A stretch of 64,000 nt of DNA from CAYNKA01 sp964397655 (GCA_964397655.1 CAYNKA010000004.1:248001-312000), one strand, 5' to 3'; counted from the stretch's first letter, positions 7,507-15,687 are shown. The notes: generated by a model from the sequence alone, not told the origin. Program-made: numbers and translations.

Positions 7507-8529
7507 ATGAAAAAGTCAATTATCACTATTTTTATCGTATGTTTGCTGGCAATTCCCTCTTTTTCCGATACCATCACCATCACTGATTACAAAGAAGGTT
7601 TCAAAACCTTCGCCGACGACATGGCAGCCGCGCTTCCGCTCAACACCATGGTCGGCCTCAACTGGTCGGACGCCTATATCGGTCAGCTCATCGATCTTCC
7701 GCCGCACTTCGGAATAGGTTTGACCGGCGGCTTCACGACGGTCCCCTACGACGCCTTCAAGAAAATCATGGTGGACACCCTCAAGACCCCGGAAAGCGAC
7801 ATCCCCTCGGTGATCAGGGATTACGGCCTACCGCTTCCCGCGATGGTGATCGACGGGCGCGTCGGCGGCTTCATCCTGCCGTTCGACGTCGGCTTCAAAC
7901 TCGGTTTCCTTCCGAAGCAGGTGAAGGACAGCATCGACAAGAAGGTCGACATCGACTACCTCCTCGTCGGCTTCGACTTCCGATACAAACTTCTCGATCA
8001 GACCTTCATCGTCATCCCCGAGATTTCCGTGGGTGCCGGCTTCAACTACCTGAAGGGCTCGGTCACCTTGAGCGACATCGTTCCGGGAACGACCATCTCC
8101 GACCTCGGCACGGTCAATCCCGCCCTGAGCGGCCAGACCCTCAGCCTGTCCTCGCCGGACTTCAGCATCGACTGGACGAGCAAAGTCTTCGACCTCAAGG
8201 CCCAGGCGAGCTGGAGTCTCCTCATCATCCAACCGAGCATCGGTGTCGGTTTGAGCTACGCGAAGTCCAGCGTGACGGGCGGGGCGGCTTCGACCCTGCT
8301 CCTCAACGGCAACCCCCTCACCACGACTCAGAAGGATTATTTCCGTGCCTTCGGCTTCGACGTGGATAATACCGGGATTTCCGTATCCTCGGACGTGACC
8401 TCCTGGGGCTTCCGTGCCTTCGGCGGCATGTCGGTCAACATCCTCCTGCTCCGCGTCGATTTCGGCCTCATGTACGACCTCATCGGCAAGAACTGGGGAG
8501 CGACCGTCGGCGGCCGCCTTCAGCTCTAG
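7507..8529 (+). CDS. Predicted outer-membrane beta-barrel protein
   Basis: A 340-residue exported protein. The start at 7507 follows AGGAGG with an 8-base spacer and begins with a signal peptide (MKKS, hydrophobic core, PSFSD). The mature part has alternating hydrophobic strands rich in Gly and aromatics, such as GFDFRYKLL, SWSLLIIQPSIGVGLSYA and a C-terminal VGGRLQL strand, as in outer-membrane porin-like barrels. I do not recognise a named family; similar proteins are common in spirochaetes. It is transcribed alone, with its own promoter (7459-7486) and terminator (8551-8575). Confidence 0.6.
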   Translation: MKKSIITIFIVCLLAIPSFSDTITITDYKEGFKTFADDMAAALPLNTMVGLNWSDAYIGQLIDLPPHFGIGLTGGFTTVPYDAFKKIMVDTLKTPESDIPSVIRDYGLPLPAMVIDGRVGGFILPFDVGFKLGFLPKQVKDSIDKKVDIDYLLVGFDFRYKLLDQTFIVIPEISVGAGFNYLKGSVTLSDIVPGTTISDLGTVNPALSGQTLSLSSPDFSIDWTSKVFDLKAQASWSLLIIQPSIGVGLSYAKSSVTGGAASTLLLNGNPLTTTQKDYFRAFGFDVDNTGISVSSDVTSWGFRAFGGMSVNILLLRVDFGLMYDLIGKNWGATVGGRLQL

Positions 8530-8550
8530 GTCCCGTATCCTCCGAAAAAG

Positions 8551-8575
8551 GCCCCCGTCCGGGGGTCTTTTTTTT
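8551..8575 (+). terminator. Rho-independent terminator after the beta-barrel gene
   Basis: GCCCCC and GGGGGT (8551-8566) form a short G/C stem with a 4-base loop, followed by nine T. Confidence 0.85.
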
Positions 8576-8576
8576 C

Positions 8577-8866
8577 GGCCCCGCTCGCCGAAGCCGCTCC
8601 GCCTTTTTCCCCCCCCTCGGTCAGGCCCTCCCGACCGCCGTCGCATCCTCAACCCACCGACGACCATCCGTCGACCGTCCTCCGTCCCTGCCGCCCCGCT
8701 GCGCCTACTCTCGCCGCCTCTCCTTGAGGAGGCGAGCCTTGAAGCGTCCCAACGTCCAGAAAAAATCCGCTTGCGGGACCGTTTGATTCGAGTTACTCCT
8801 CGTCGTGTCTTCGCGAGGAGCCGATAGAAGACCTTGGTCGACGGACTCCGGAAACGGATTTTTAAC
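8577..8866. other. Pyrimidine-rich intergenic stretch without a recognisable gene
   Basis: About 290 bases with no credible coding frame. The first half is strongly C/T-rich on the plus strand. Two hairpins are visible: a bulged stem around 8711-8735 (CGCCTC with GGAGGCG) and CTCCTCG/CGAGGAG at about 8797-8821. I compared it by eye with SRP RNA and tmRNA core motifs and found no match. It could hold a small RNA that ends at the terminator-like hairpin 8867-8896. Confidence 0.3.
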
Positions 8867-8896
8867 GCCCTCGGGGTCTGTTCAGGGAGGGCTTTT
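8867..8896 (+). terminator. Terminator-like hairpin upstream of ridA
   Basis: GCCCTC (8867-8872) pairs with GAGGGC (8887-8892), followed by TTTT. There is no open frame just upstream for it to end, which suggests an untranslated transcript or a leader element. Confidence 0.4.
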
Positions 8897-8907
8897 GTCA
8901 CTATAGT
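8879..8907 (+). promoter_or_regulatory. Promoter of ridA
   Basis: TGTTCA (8879-8884), a 17-base spacer and TATAGT (8902-8907), 8 bases before the ATG at 8916. The -35 region overlaps the hairpin at 8867-8896. Confidence 0.5.
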
Positions 8908-8915
8908 TGGGAATC

Positions 8916-9296
8916 ATGAAAAAGCACATCGTTCAAACCGAAAAAGCGCCCAAAGCGATCGGGCCGTATTCTCAGGCGGTCAAGGCCGGAGGTTTCCTCT
9001 ACGTTTCCGGCCAGCTCGGCATCGATCCGGCGACGGGCAACGTAGTTACGGGGAGCATGGAGTCCGAGGCCCGTCAGGTATTCAAGAACATCCAAGCCAT
9101 CCTCGAGGCCGCCAAGATAGATATGGACCGCATCGTGAAGACCACCGTCTATCTCACGGACATGGAAAACTTCGCGGTCATGAACGGCGTGTACGGGACC
9201 TACATCCCGGAGCCCTACCCCGCGAGGACCACGGTCCAGGTCGCGGCCCTTCCGAAGGGCGGCAGGATCGAGGTCGAGGTCGTCGCCGAGGTCTAG
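8916..9296 (+). CDS. ridA: RidA family enamine/imine deaminase
   Basis: A 126-residue member of the YjgF/YER057c/UK114 family, full length. These small trimeric cytosolic proteins hydrolyse reactive 2-aminoacrylate and related enamines made by PLP enzymes, which protects branched-chain and other biosynthetic enzymes. Family hallmarks are IGPYSQAV (about residues 15-22), YVSGQLGIDP, and the C-terminal region with PARTTVQVAALP, which contains the carboxylate-binding Arg. I chose the ATG at 8916 rather than a TTG at 8907, because 8907 lies inside the -10 box. The gene stands alone; a weak hairpin (9309-9329) follows it. Confidence 0.93.
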   Translation: MKKHIVQTEKAPKAIGPYSQAVKAGGFLYVSGQLGIDPATGNVVTGSMESEARQVFKNIQAILEAAKIDMDRIVKTTVYLTDMENFAVMNGVYGTYIPEPYPARTTVQVAALPKGGRIEVEVVAEV

Positions 9297-9444
9297 TCCT
9301 CGTCTCCTGCGGATCCCTGACCGGTCCGCAAAAATATTTTCCTGACTCCATGACTTATTACCCGGCATGACGTTGCGTTGCGCACGTCGCAGTCCTTCAT
9401 TCGATGACGGGATTCACAACAAGCGAACACAGGAGGTTCGTCCC

Positions 9445-10554
9445 ATGCCCATCAAAGTGTCGTCGAGAACGAACGCGGATATAGACTCCGTGGTCAAGGA
9501 AATCGACCAGCGGGATGTCCGAGTCGTCATCTATTTCTTTTCCGTCGATCTCGAACGAATCAAACCTCACGAGAAGTTCAAAAGGGCCTTTCCCCGGGCC
9601 GTCTGCATCGGGGCCTCGATGATCGGGGGCTGGTCTTCCTCGAACGCGCTGGAAACCGGCATCACCGCGATGTCGCTCTCCTCGGAAGAGGTTGACGAGA
9701 CTTTCGTGTCCTTCCGCGAAGGAGTGAAGAAGGATCCGAAAGGGGCGGCCCGGGAGGTGATCGAGGACCTCAAGCGGAAGATCGGACGCCGGCAAGTCAA
9801 TCCCGAGGATTATCTCGGCATCGTGCTTTTCGACGGGCTCTGCCTGGGCGAGGAAGTGATCCGTGAGTTGACGGTGGAGGACGGTTTCGTGTTCCCCATA
9901 ATCGGAGGAGCCGCAGCCGATCAGCTCGATTTCAAGACGACGTTCATCGCCTGCGACGACAGGCTTTCCGGTGACGGCGTGCTCGTGCTCGTCATGAAGA
10001 TGAGGATTCCCTTCTACTACAACCATTACGTCCATTACGTGCCGACGGGTCATTCCTTCGTCGTCACGAGAGCCGAACCTTCCCGCAGGATCGTCTGGGA
10101 GATCGACGGCCAGCCCGCGGCGCCCTACTATGCACGGCTGCTCGGGCTCAAGGACGCGGCCGAGCTTCGGCACGGCCATTTCGCGCGCAATCCCCTCGGC
10201 GTGGTCATCGGGGACACCGTCTATGCCCGGAGTCCCAATGCGGTGATGGAAGGGACGGGACTTCAATTCTATTGCTACATAGAAGCAGGCACGCGGGTGA
10301 GCATGTTGAAACAGGGCGACATTCTGGACAACGCGAGAAAGGCCCTTGAGGAGGCCCGTGATTACGTCCCGAATCTTCAGGGAGCCATCCTCTTCAACTG
10401 CGTGCTCCGTTATCTCGAAATGAAGGAACTGAACAAGCTCAAGGACTTCAACGATGTCTTCAAGCCTCTCGATTTCATCGGCTTCAACACCTACGGAGAG
10501 GAATTGTTCACGCATCACAACCAGACCCTGACCGCAGTCTTTTTCGGGAGATGA
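9445..10554 (+). CDS. FIST domain sensory protein
   Basis: A 369-residue cytosolic protein with the FIST N domain (about 20-200) and the FIST C domain (about 205-360). The N domain has the typical VIYFFSVDLE strand and a CIGASMIGGWSS turn; the C domain ends GFNTYGEELF. FIST proteins are proposed ligand-binding sensors for small molecules such as amino acids. There is no membrane segment. AGGAGG lies 8 bases before the ATG at 9445. It sits 3 bases before a soluble chemotaxis transducer gene, which is the obvious output partner. Longer starts to 9367 lack a ribosome binding site. Confidence 0.88.
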   Translation: MPIKVSSRTNADIDSVVKEIDQRDVRVVIYFFSVDLERIKPHEKFKRAFPRAVCIGASMIGGWSSSNALETGITAMSLSSEEVDETFVSFREGVKKDPKGAAREVIEDLKRKIGRRQVNPEDYLGIVLFDGLCLGEEVIRELTVEDGFVFPIIGGAAADQLDFKTTFIACDDRLSGDGVLVLVMKMRIPFYYNHYVHYVPTGHSFVVTRAEPSRRIVWEIDGQPAAPYYARLLGLKDAAELRHGHFARNPLGVVIGDTVYARSPNAVMEGTGLQFYCYIEAGTRVSMLKQGDILDNARKALEEARDYVPNLQGAILFNCVLRYLEMKELNKLKDFNDVFKPLDFIGFNTYGEELFTHHNQTLTAVFFGR

Positions 10555-10557
10555 ACC

Positions 10558-11409
10558 ATGGAAACTTCGACCGCAACCGTCACGAAGAATGAAACGGACC
10601 GCCTCAAGCTCAAGATGAGAAGGTCGGTCCATTACCTGAACAGCAAGCTCAAGGCCCTGATCTTCGAGATCGTTTCCCGGAGCGAGCTGCTCAACGTAAC
10701 GGTCAATTACCTCGAAGAGAATTTCGGCCGCGTCACCGACATCATGAAGAGGGTCGACCTTTCTCTCCACGTCAGCATGAAGAGCTTCATCGAAACATTC
10801 AGGCGTTCCCAGGAGCACATCGAAGAGATCGACCGCAATTTCAAGTCCATAGAGGACGTCTTTCGAGCCTCCTTCGAGCTCAGCGTCGAGTTGAAGAGTC
10901 TTGCGAAGAAGGCCGGAGAGAATCTCGCGGTCATCAACGACATCACCGAGATCACGAACATTCTCGCGCTCAACGCGTCCATCGAAGCGGCGCGCGCGGG
11001 GCAGGCGGGCAAGGGATTCGCGGTCGTGGCCTCGCAGATCCGAAAGCACGCAGCCACCACGCAGGACTCCATCCGACGGACGGGAAGCAACCTGGAAAGC
11101 CTCATCAAGAACATCAACGTGCTCTCGGAAAAGATGAACGGAATCAAAACCGAAGTCGGGCAGGGCAAACGGATGGTCGACGAGCTGGTCGAGATCAACG
11201 GCCAGGGCAAGACGGTCCTCGACACGGTGGCCTCGGACATGAATTCCGTCGAGACCGTTTTCAAGCAATACGACGAGGTGAAAGCCACCCTGGACAGGAT
11301 GATTCGGCAATCCTCGGTCTCGAAAGAAGAGATAGAAAAGATGCTTCTCGCTTTCCGGAACGACGTGAACCGGATCGAAAAGGCCGACGCCGGCACCGGT
11401 CTCCGTTGA
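10558..11409 (+). CDS. Soluble methyl-accepting chemotaxis protein signalling protein
   Basis: A 283-residue coiled-coil protein without transmembrane segments or a sensor domain. The hairpin tip of MCP signalling domains is clear at about residues 140-170 (ITNILALNASIEAARAGQAG, then GKGFAVVASQIR). This is the part that binds CheA and CheW. The N-terminal half is also helical. It starts 3 bases after the stop of the FIST gene, with GGGAGA overlapping that stop, so the two are co-translated. The pair probably makes a split receptor in which FIST binds the ligand and this protein signals to the chemotaxis array. Confidence 0.88.
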   Translation: METSTATVTKNETDRLKLKMRRSVHYLNSKLKALIFEIVSRSELLNVTVNYLEENFGRVTDIMKRVDLSLHVSMKSFIETFRRSQEHIEEIDRNFKSIEDVFRASFELSVELKSLAKKAGENLAVINDITEITNILALNASIEAARAGQAGKGFAVVASQIRKHAATTQDSIRRTGSNLESLIKNINVLSEKMNGIKTEVGQGKRMVDELVEINGQGKTVLDTVASDMNSVETVFKQYDEVKATLDRMIRQSSVSKEEIEKMLLAFRNDVNRIEKADAGTGLR

Positions 11410-11435
11410 AAGTTTCCGACCGCTTCGGGTATAGT
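11406..11435 (+). promoter_or_regulatory. Promoter of purE
   Basis: TTGAAA (11406-11411, overlapping the end of the chemotaxis gene), an 18-base spacer and TATAGT (11430-11435). Confidence 0.65.
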
Positions 11436-11474
11436 TCGGTTGTAGCGTAAGGACGGACCAAAGGAGGGCCGCGC

Positions 11475-12002
11475 ATGGCAAAGAAAGCGAAGACTCTCGT
11501 CGGGATCGTCATGGGAAGCGATTCGGATCTTTCCGTGATGAAGGAAGCGGCGGAAATCCTGGAGCAGGCGGGAGTCTCATTCGAGATCACCATTGCCTCC
11601 GCGCACCGCGCCCCCCGGCGCGTATACGATTACGCGGAATCCGCGGCGAAGCGCGGATTGAAACTGATCATCGCCGGCGCGGGCGGCGCGGCCCATCTTC
11701 CGGGGGTCGTCGCCGCGCTCACCCCGCTTCCCGTCATCGGAGTCCCGATCAAGACGGGGGCCTTTTCCGGCCTGGATTCGCTTCTCTCCATCGTCCAGAT
11801 GCCTTCCGGCATTCCCGTCGCGACGGTCGGCGTGAACGGGGCGAAGAACGCGGGACTCCTCGCGGTCCGGATTCTCGGCCTCGAGGACGCGGGAATCGCC
11901 GGGTGGATCGAAGGATATCGGAAAAAGCTGGAGAGCGAAGTGGAAAAGAAGGCGAAAAAGCTGGAACTCGCCGGATTTCGGGATTATCTTCAGGATACGT
12001 GA
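11475..12002 (+). CDS. purE: N5-carboxyaminoimidazole ribonucleotide mutase
   Basis: A 175-residue PurE protein of purine biosynthesis. Class I features are visible: GSDSDL near residue 14, SAHRAP (the catalytic His followed by Arg), then AGAGGAAHLPG, and SLLSIVQMPSGIPVATV with NAGLLA. The SAHR rather than SAHK pattern suggests the bacterial N5-CAIR mutase type that needs PurK, although no purK is adjacent. AGGAGG precedes the ATG by 6 bases. The C-terminal tail is lysine-rich and slightly longer than usual. Confidence 0.93.
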   Translation: MAKKAKTLVGIVMGSDSDLSVMKEAAEILEQAGVSFEITIASAHRAPRRVYDYAESAAKRGLKLIIAGAGGAAHLPGVVAALTPLPVIGVPIKTGAFSGLDSLLSIVQMPSGIPVATVGVNGAKNAGLLAVRILGLEDAGIAGWIEGYRKKLESEVEKKAKKLELAGFRDYLQDT

Positions 12003-12044
12003 TATATTCCGTAACGTAAAAAACCGGGAGTTTCGGCGAATCCA

Positions 12045-14138
12045 ATGACGACTAAAATACCTTTGGAACGCACCATAGACGAGTTCATCCTCGGGCGAAA
12101 AGTCCGCTTTACGCTGGAGGAATTGCTGCAGGCCGTACAGTCCAAAGGCGGCAAGCGGTACGACGAAAAGGAAATACTCGACATCCTGGAGACGGAAGGC
12201 CTCGTCTTTTCGCGGGACTTCAAGGGCTTCATGCCGCGTCACGCCTTTTTCCGGAACGCCCGTTTCATGATCTCCCCCACCGAGGAGGAGGCGAAGGAGA
12301 GGATACTCTTTCCGGGGCACAGGTTCGTGCCTTTCTGCTCCCGGAGGGTCAGGCCCTGGGACTGCACGTTGAAATGCGGCGGCGTGCTGGTACCCCGCGA
12401 GAGCGTGAAACGCAGGCTCAAGGCCGTTTCCGTCTACCATTCGCTCTACGGAGCAGAAAGCCTTCCCGGCATCCTCATCGAGAACCACCCTTCGAACGAA
12501 AAGGCTTTCCGCGAGGCGAAAAGCCTGGACTGGGAGGCGGAACTCACCATCTACGATTTCACTCTTCCCTTCGAGCGGTGGAATTTCAAATTCGGCGACG
12601 GCCTCGTTTTCACCGTCGAGGACTGGTCGGCAGGAGTGTATTCGGTGGATTTCGTTTCGGCGAAGGAACGGAAGGCCCTCATGAAGAAATCCGGGGACTG
12701 GATCGCGCGCATGGAAAAGGGCTTTCTCAAGGCTTTCGACGATCTCGGCCTCGACTACCCCATGGAGGAGCAGATAGCCTACGGCTACTATTACGCGGGG
12801 AAGGAAGTCCAGAAGAATCCTCCCATCCATCTCGGCGGCTTCATCGATTCGTCGTCGAAGGTCAATTTCGTGGAATACGGGATGGAGATCCGGCTGTGGC
12901 ACGAGCCGCACCTCGACCCTTCCCTGCTGAACCTGCCGGAGGCGGTCGGTGCCGAGGGGGCTACGGGCAGCATCGACGCGATTTTCCGGGATCTGGGAAT
13001 CAGCCTCTCCGAGGTCGAGGTCGAAGCCTACATGAGGGACGAGCTTTTTCACCGGCGGGACCAGCCCGAAGCCGTGCTCAAACGTATCTTTTCCGGAAGG
13101 GCCCTGAAGTTCTATTCGGAAGAACAGCTCGACGATTTCGTGAAGTACTTCGACAAGCTGTGGAAACGGGTCCGGAGATCCTACAACTTCTTCGCCGACC
13201 AGCACGTCGGAAAGGTCAGGGAGAAGATCCTCGCCCTCCTCGACCGCCAAGTCGCATGGCTTCGCGGCCTCGACGCGCTCGACGTGTCCCCCGACGCCCT
13301 TCCCGTGAAGGAGATGACTCTGGCTTCGCAGACGAGCGCCTTCCTGGAAACCTACCTCCGGATCTTCAACAGGAAGAATCCCGTGTCCGAGGCGGAAATC
13401 GACGAGGTGCTCGACCTGCTTCCGCAGATCGATTCGTCCCTCGAGGGCCTTCGACGGACGGTCGACGAGGATATCAGCCGGAAGAGGGGCGGAACCCCGG
13501 CCGCTCCCGAGGTCGAACGGAATTTCAAGCTGATCAAGGCCGAGAAGCCCGGAAAGAAAGGCGATGATAAGAAGGACAAGCGCCAGTTCGTGCTGAAGGT
13601 CTCCCTCCAGCACCTCCGGCCCCCGATCTGGAGGCGCCTGCGGGTGCCGGGCGACTTCACGCTCGCGGACCTCCACGAAGCGATTCAGGCCGCGATGGGG
13701 TGGGACAATTTCCATCAGCACGGCTTCCTCGTCGATTCCCGTTCCTATTCGCCCACCGACGAGGAAGGCAGGACTCCCGAAGGCGAAATCGACGAAGCGA
13801 CGGCGGTCCTGGACGAACTCGACCTGTCGTCGGATTCGGTGATCCGTTACACCTATGATTTCGGCGACGATTGGGTCCATTCCATATCGGTGGAGGAGAT
13901 CGTTCGGCGCTCCGGCCTTTCCGAGGAGGAAGCCTCCGCTGCTGTCTGCCTGGGCGGCAAGCGGGCCTGCCCGCCGGAGGATTGCGGCGGTCCGGCGGGT
14001 TACGAGGAAATCATCCAGGCCCTGAGGTCGCCCCGGAAGAAAAAATACCGTGAACTCCTCGACTGGGTCGGCGACTACGATCCCGAGGCCTTCGACATCG
14101 AGGCGGTCAATTCCAGGCTCAAGGGCCGGGACAGCTGA
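12045..14138 (+). CDS. Large protein with C-terminal plasmid pRiA4b ORF-3-like domain
   Basis: A 697-residue cytosolic protein. The last 180 residues match the pRiA4b ORF-3-like fold (PF07929): LKVSLQHLRPPIWRRLRVPG, then AMGWDNFHQHGF, TYDFGDDWVHSISVE and the CPPEDCGGPAGYEE block. That domain is widespread, often near mobile elements, and has no proven function. The first 480 residues I do not recognise; they are globular, with a helical stretch at about 330-470 and a charged linker (about 490-520). The gene starts 42 bases after purE with a GGGAG site. Nothing around it suggests a recent insertion, as base composition matches the neighbours. Confidence 0.7.
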   Translation: MTTKIPLERTIDEFILGRKVRFTLEELLQAVQSKGGKRYDEKEILDILETEGLVFSRDFKGFMPRHAFFRNARFMISPTEEEAKERILFPGHRFVPFCSRRVRPWDCTLKCGGVLVPRESVKRRLKAVSVYHSLYGAESLPGILIENHPSNEKAFREAKSLDWEAELTIYDFTLPFERWNFKFGDGLVFTVEDWSAGVYSVDFVSAKERKALMKKSGDWIARMEKGFLKAFDDLGLDYPMEEQIAYGYYYAGKEVQKNPPIHLGGFIDSSSKVNFVEYGMEIRLWHEPHLDPSLLNLPEAVGAEGATGSIDAIFRDLGISLSEVEVEAYMRDELFHRRDQPEAVLKRIFSGRALKFYSEEQLDDFVKYFDKLWKRVRRSYNFFADQHVGKVREKILALLDRQVAWLRGLDALDVSPDALPVKEMTLASQTSAFLETYLRIFNRKNPVSEAEIDEVLDLLPQIDSSLEGLRRTVDEDISRKRGGTPAAPEVERNFKLIKAEKPGKKGDDKKDKRQFVLKVSLQHLRPPIWRRLRVPGDFTLADLHEAIQAAMGWDNFHQHGFLVDSRSYSPTDEEGRTPEGEIDEATAVLDELDLSSDSVIRYTYDFGDDWVHSISVEEIVRRSGLSEEEASAAVCLGGKRACPPEDCGGPAGYEEIIQALRSPRKKKYRELLDWVGDYDPEAFDIEAVNSRLKGRDS

Positions 14139-14187
14139 GCCGCCGCTCCCGGCCGTTCCGGCGTCGAGCCGGTACGCTTGCCGGAAT

Positions 14188-14216
14188 TTGCCTTTTCCGC
14201 ACGAAAGTCCTACATT
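14188..14216 (+). promoter_or_regulatory. Promoter of the 50-residue protein gene
   Basis: TTGCCT (14188-14193), a 17-base spacer and TACATT (14211-14216), directly followed by the ribosome binding site. Confidence 0.55.
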
Positions 14217-14233
14217 TTAACCAGGAGGTCGCC

Positions 14234-14386
14234 ATGGAAGTCACGAATTCCGTCGAATCCGTCGCTCCGGTTGCGTCGACTGCGAACCCGGTTCCGGCCG
14301 AGGCGCCGCTCCCCTCCGAGCCGCCCGTGGAAGAGATATCTCCCGCCGACGAAGGAAAGGGAACCGTTCTGGACGTTCTCGCCTAG
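14234..14386 (+). CDS. Small acidic Pro/Glu/Val-rich protein (50 aa)
   Basis: A short frame with a perfect AGGAGG (14223-14228) 5 bases before the ATG and its own promoter. The product has no signal peptide, no membrane helix, no Cys and no aromatic residues. It is rich in Pro, Glu, Ala, Val and Ser, and ends with a short hydrophobic TVLDVLA. It is likely disordered. I do not recognise a family. The strong translation signals are the main reason to believe it is a gene; a codon-level conservation check would be decisive. Confidence 0.55.
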   Translation: MEVTNSVESVAPVASTANPVPAEAPLPSEPPVEEISPADEGKGTVLDVLA

Positions 14387-14471
14387 GTCTCCGACATCCC
14401 CGCCGAATCAGTTCGTATCTATTTCTCTATTTTACCGGCTGTTGGACGGAATGGGCATTTCTTGCCGAAAT

Positions 14472-14523
14472 ACTGACCGAAAGAGGCTTTTCGGTCAGTA
14501 AATGAAATTCGGTCATCGACCGA
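14472..14523. promoter_or_regulatory. Operator candidate: two palindromes sharing a GACCGA half-site
   Basis: An 11-base inverted repeat, ACTGACCGAAA (14472-14482) with TTTCGGTCAGT (14489-14499), is followed by TCGGTC-ATC-GACCGA (14509-14523). Both contain GACCGA half-sites, and their centres are about 31 bases (three helical turns) apart. They lie 10-60 bases upstream of the -35 box of the beta-barrel gene at 14605. There is no T run, so a terminator is less likely. Confidence 0.55.
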
Positions 14524-14532
14524 TAAAAATAC

Positions 14533-14560
14533 TTGACGAACCGAAGAATACGGTTAATAT
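14533..14560 (+). promoter_or_regulatory. Promoter of the beta-barrel gene at 14605
   Basis: TTGACG (14533-14538), a 16-base spacer and TAATAT (14555-14560). The palindromes at 14472-14523 lie just upstream. Confidence 0.65.
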
Positions 14561-14604
14561 TGATCTATATTTTCGTTTTGGAAATTCTGGAAGGAGAAAT
14601 AGGA

Positions 14605-15582
14605 ATGAAGAAAGTAGCTTTGGCGCTCGTATTGGCCGCCCTCGTGCTTCCGGCCTTCGCGGACGAAGCCCTCGTCCTGCCGGAAGGCGTCTTGAGGATA
14701 TCCGTCGTTCCGAATTACGGGTTCGCGACCGAAAAATGGGACAGCGACGGCGAGGCCCAGGACATTTCGTACAGCATATTCAAGTCCGACGGGATGAAGT
14801 TCTTCAACCTCGCCTTGGCCTTCGAGTACGGAATCAACGACTGGATCACCGGCGCCATCCAGTGGACCCCCGGTTGGAACCTCTGGTCGACCGCTGGTTT
14901 CTCCGAAGAAACCCACCCCGTCTACCATATTCCGCTCTATCTGAACCAGGGAAAACTCGGGAATTTCAACGACCTCTTCATCGGCGCGAAGTTCCAGCTC
15001 GTCGGCAAGAAGGCTCCGGTCCAGCGCGACGACATGAGGTTCTCCCTCGCCGCCGGCGTGAAGGCGCCCCTTCCCGGAGCGAGCTCCGCGGACATCAAGC
15101 CGACCGAGGATTCCGCGTTCGTCATGAACGAGACGGACAGGCACCTCTGGGGCCTCGGGTTCCGCGGCTACTACGATTACATCTTCAACGAATACTTCTT
15201 CCTCAACTTCTTCACCGAGCTGATCTACTACCCGGAACAGAAGGTGAGCGACAGCGTGAACTTCGGCGACGACAACAAGGTCAACTTCAAGTACGACCTG
15301 AAGCTCGAGGTCGAGCCCCAGTTCCAGTACCCGATCGGAAACGGAGTCAACCTCAAGACCAGCCTGATGGCCACCTACACCATGAACCCTGACTACACGG
15401 TCGAAGGCAACGACGTCGACGGTTCCTACATGTTCTCGGTCACGCCGAACGTAGGCCTCTTCTTCACGAAGACCTTCATGCCCTTCGAGCTCACGCTCCG
15501 CTATCGCCTGCCCCTCATGGGCGAGAACGCCGTGATCGTCCACAACGTGGCGCTCGTCGGCAAGTTCTACCTCAAGTTCTGA
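14605..15582 (+). CDS. Predicted outer-membrane beta-barrel protein ending in Phe
   Basis: A 325-residue exported protein with a signal peptide (MKKVALALVLAALVLPAFA, cleavage before DE). The mature part shows repeated amphipathic strands with aromatic girdles (YDYIFNEYFFLNFFTELIYY, VEPQFQYP, FELTLRYRLP) and ends in KFYLKF. A C-terminal aromatic residue is the usual signal for the outer-membrane assembly machine. I do not recognise the ligand or a named family. The start at 14605 follows GGAGA with good spacing; the longer frame from 14533 would begin inside the promoter. The promoter and a possible operator make it a regulated single gene. Confidence 0.7.
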   Translation: MKKVALALVLAALVLPAFADEALVLPEGVLRISVVPNYGFATEKWDSDGEAQDISYSIFKSDGMKFFNLALAFEYGINDWITGAIQWTPGWNLWSTAGFSEETHPVYHIPLYLNQGKLGNFNDLFIGAKFQLVGKKAPVQRDDMRFSLAAGVKAPLPGASSADIKPTEDSAFVMNETDRHLWGLGFRGYYDYIFNEYFFLNFFTELIYYPEQKVSDSVNFGDDNKVNFKYDLKLEVEPQFQYPIGNGVNLKTSLMATYTMNPDYTVEGNDVDGSYMFSVTPNVGLFFTKTFMPFELTLRYRLPLMGENAVIVHNVALVGKFYLKF

Positions 15583-15601
15583 TCGGCAGACGGGGGTCCA
15601 T

Positions 15602-15624
15602 ACCCCGGAGCTTGCTCCGGGGTT
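15602..15624 (+). terminator. Hairpin after the beta-barrel gene
   Basis: CCCCGGAGC and GCTCCGGGG with a 2-base loop, followed by TTCTTC. Confidence 0.6.
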
Positions 15625-15659
15625 CTTCATGCGACGCTTCCATACTGAGCAAGATTGCG

Positions 15660-15687
15660 AAGCCGCCCGGTTCCCGGGCGGCTTTTT
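15660..15687 (+). terminator. Second terminator after the beta-barrel gene
   Basis: GCCGCCCGG pairs with CCGGGCGGC in a compact hairpin, followed by TTTTTT. The T run is only on the plus strand. Confidence 0.75.

Noticed and set aside
11577..13880. 767-codon minus-strand open frame across purE and the pRiA4b-type gene
   Set aside because: It runs through two well-supported plus-strand genes and has the amino acid bias of an antisense shadow.
12045..14138. pRiA4b ORF-3 domain as evidence of a plasmid or transposon insertion
   Set aside because: No transposase, inverted repeats or shift in composition surround the gene; the name is historical.
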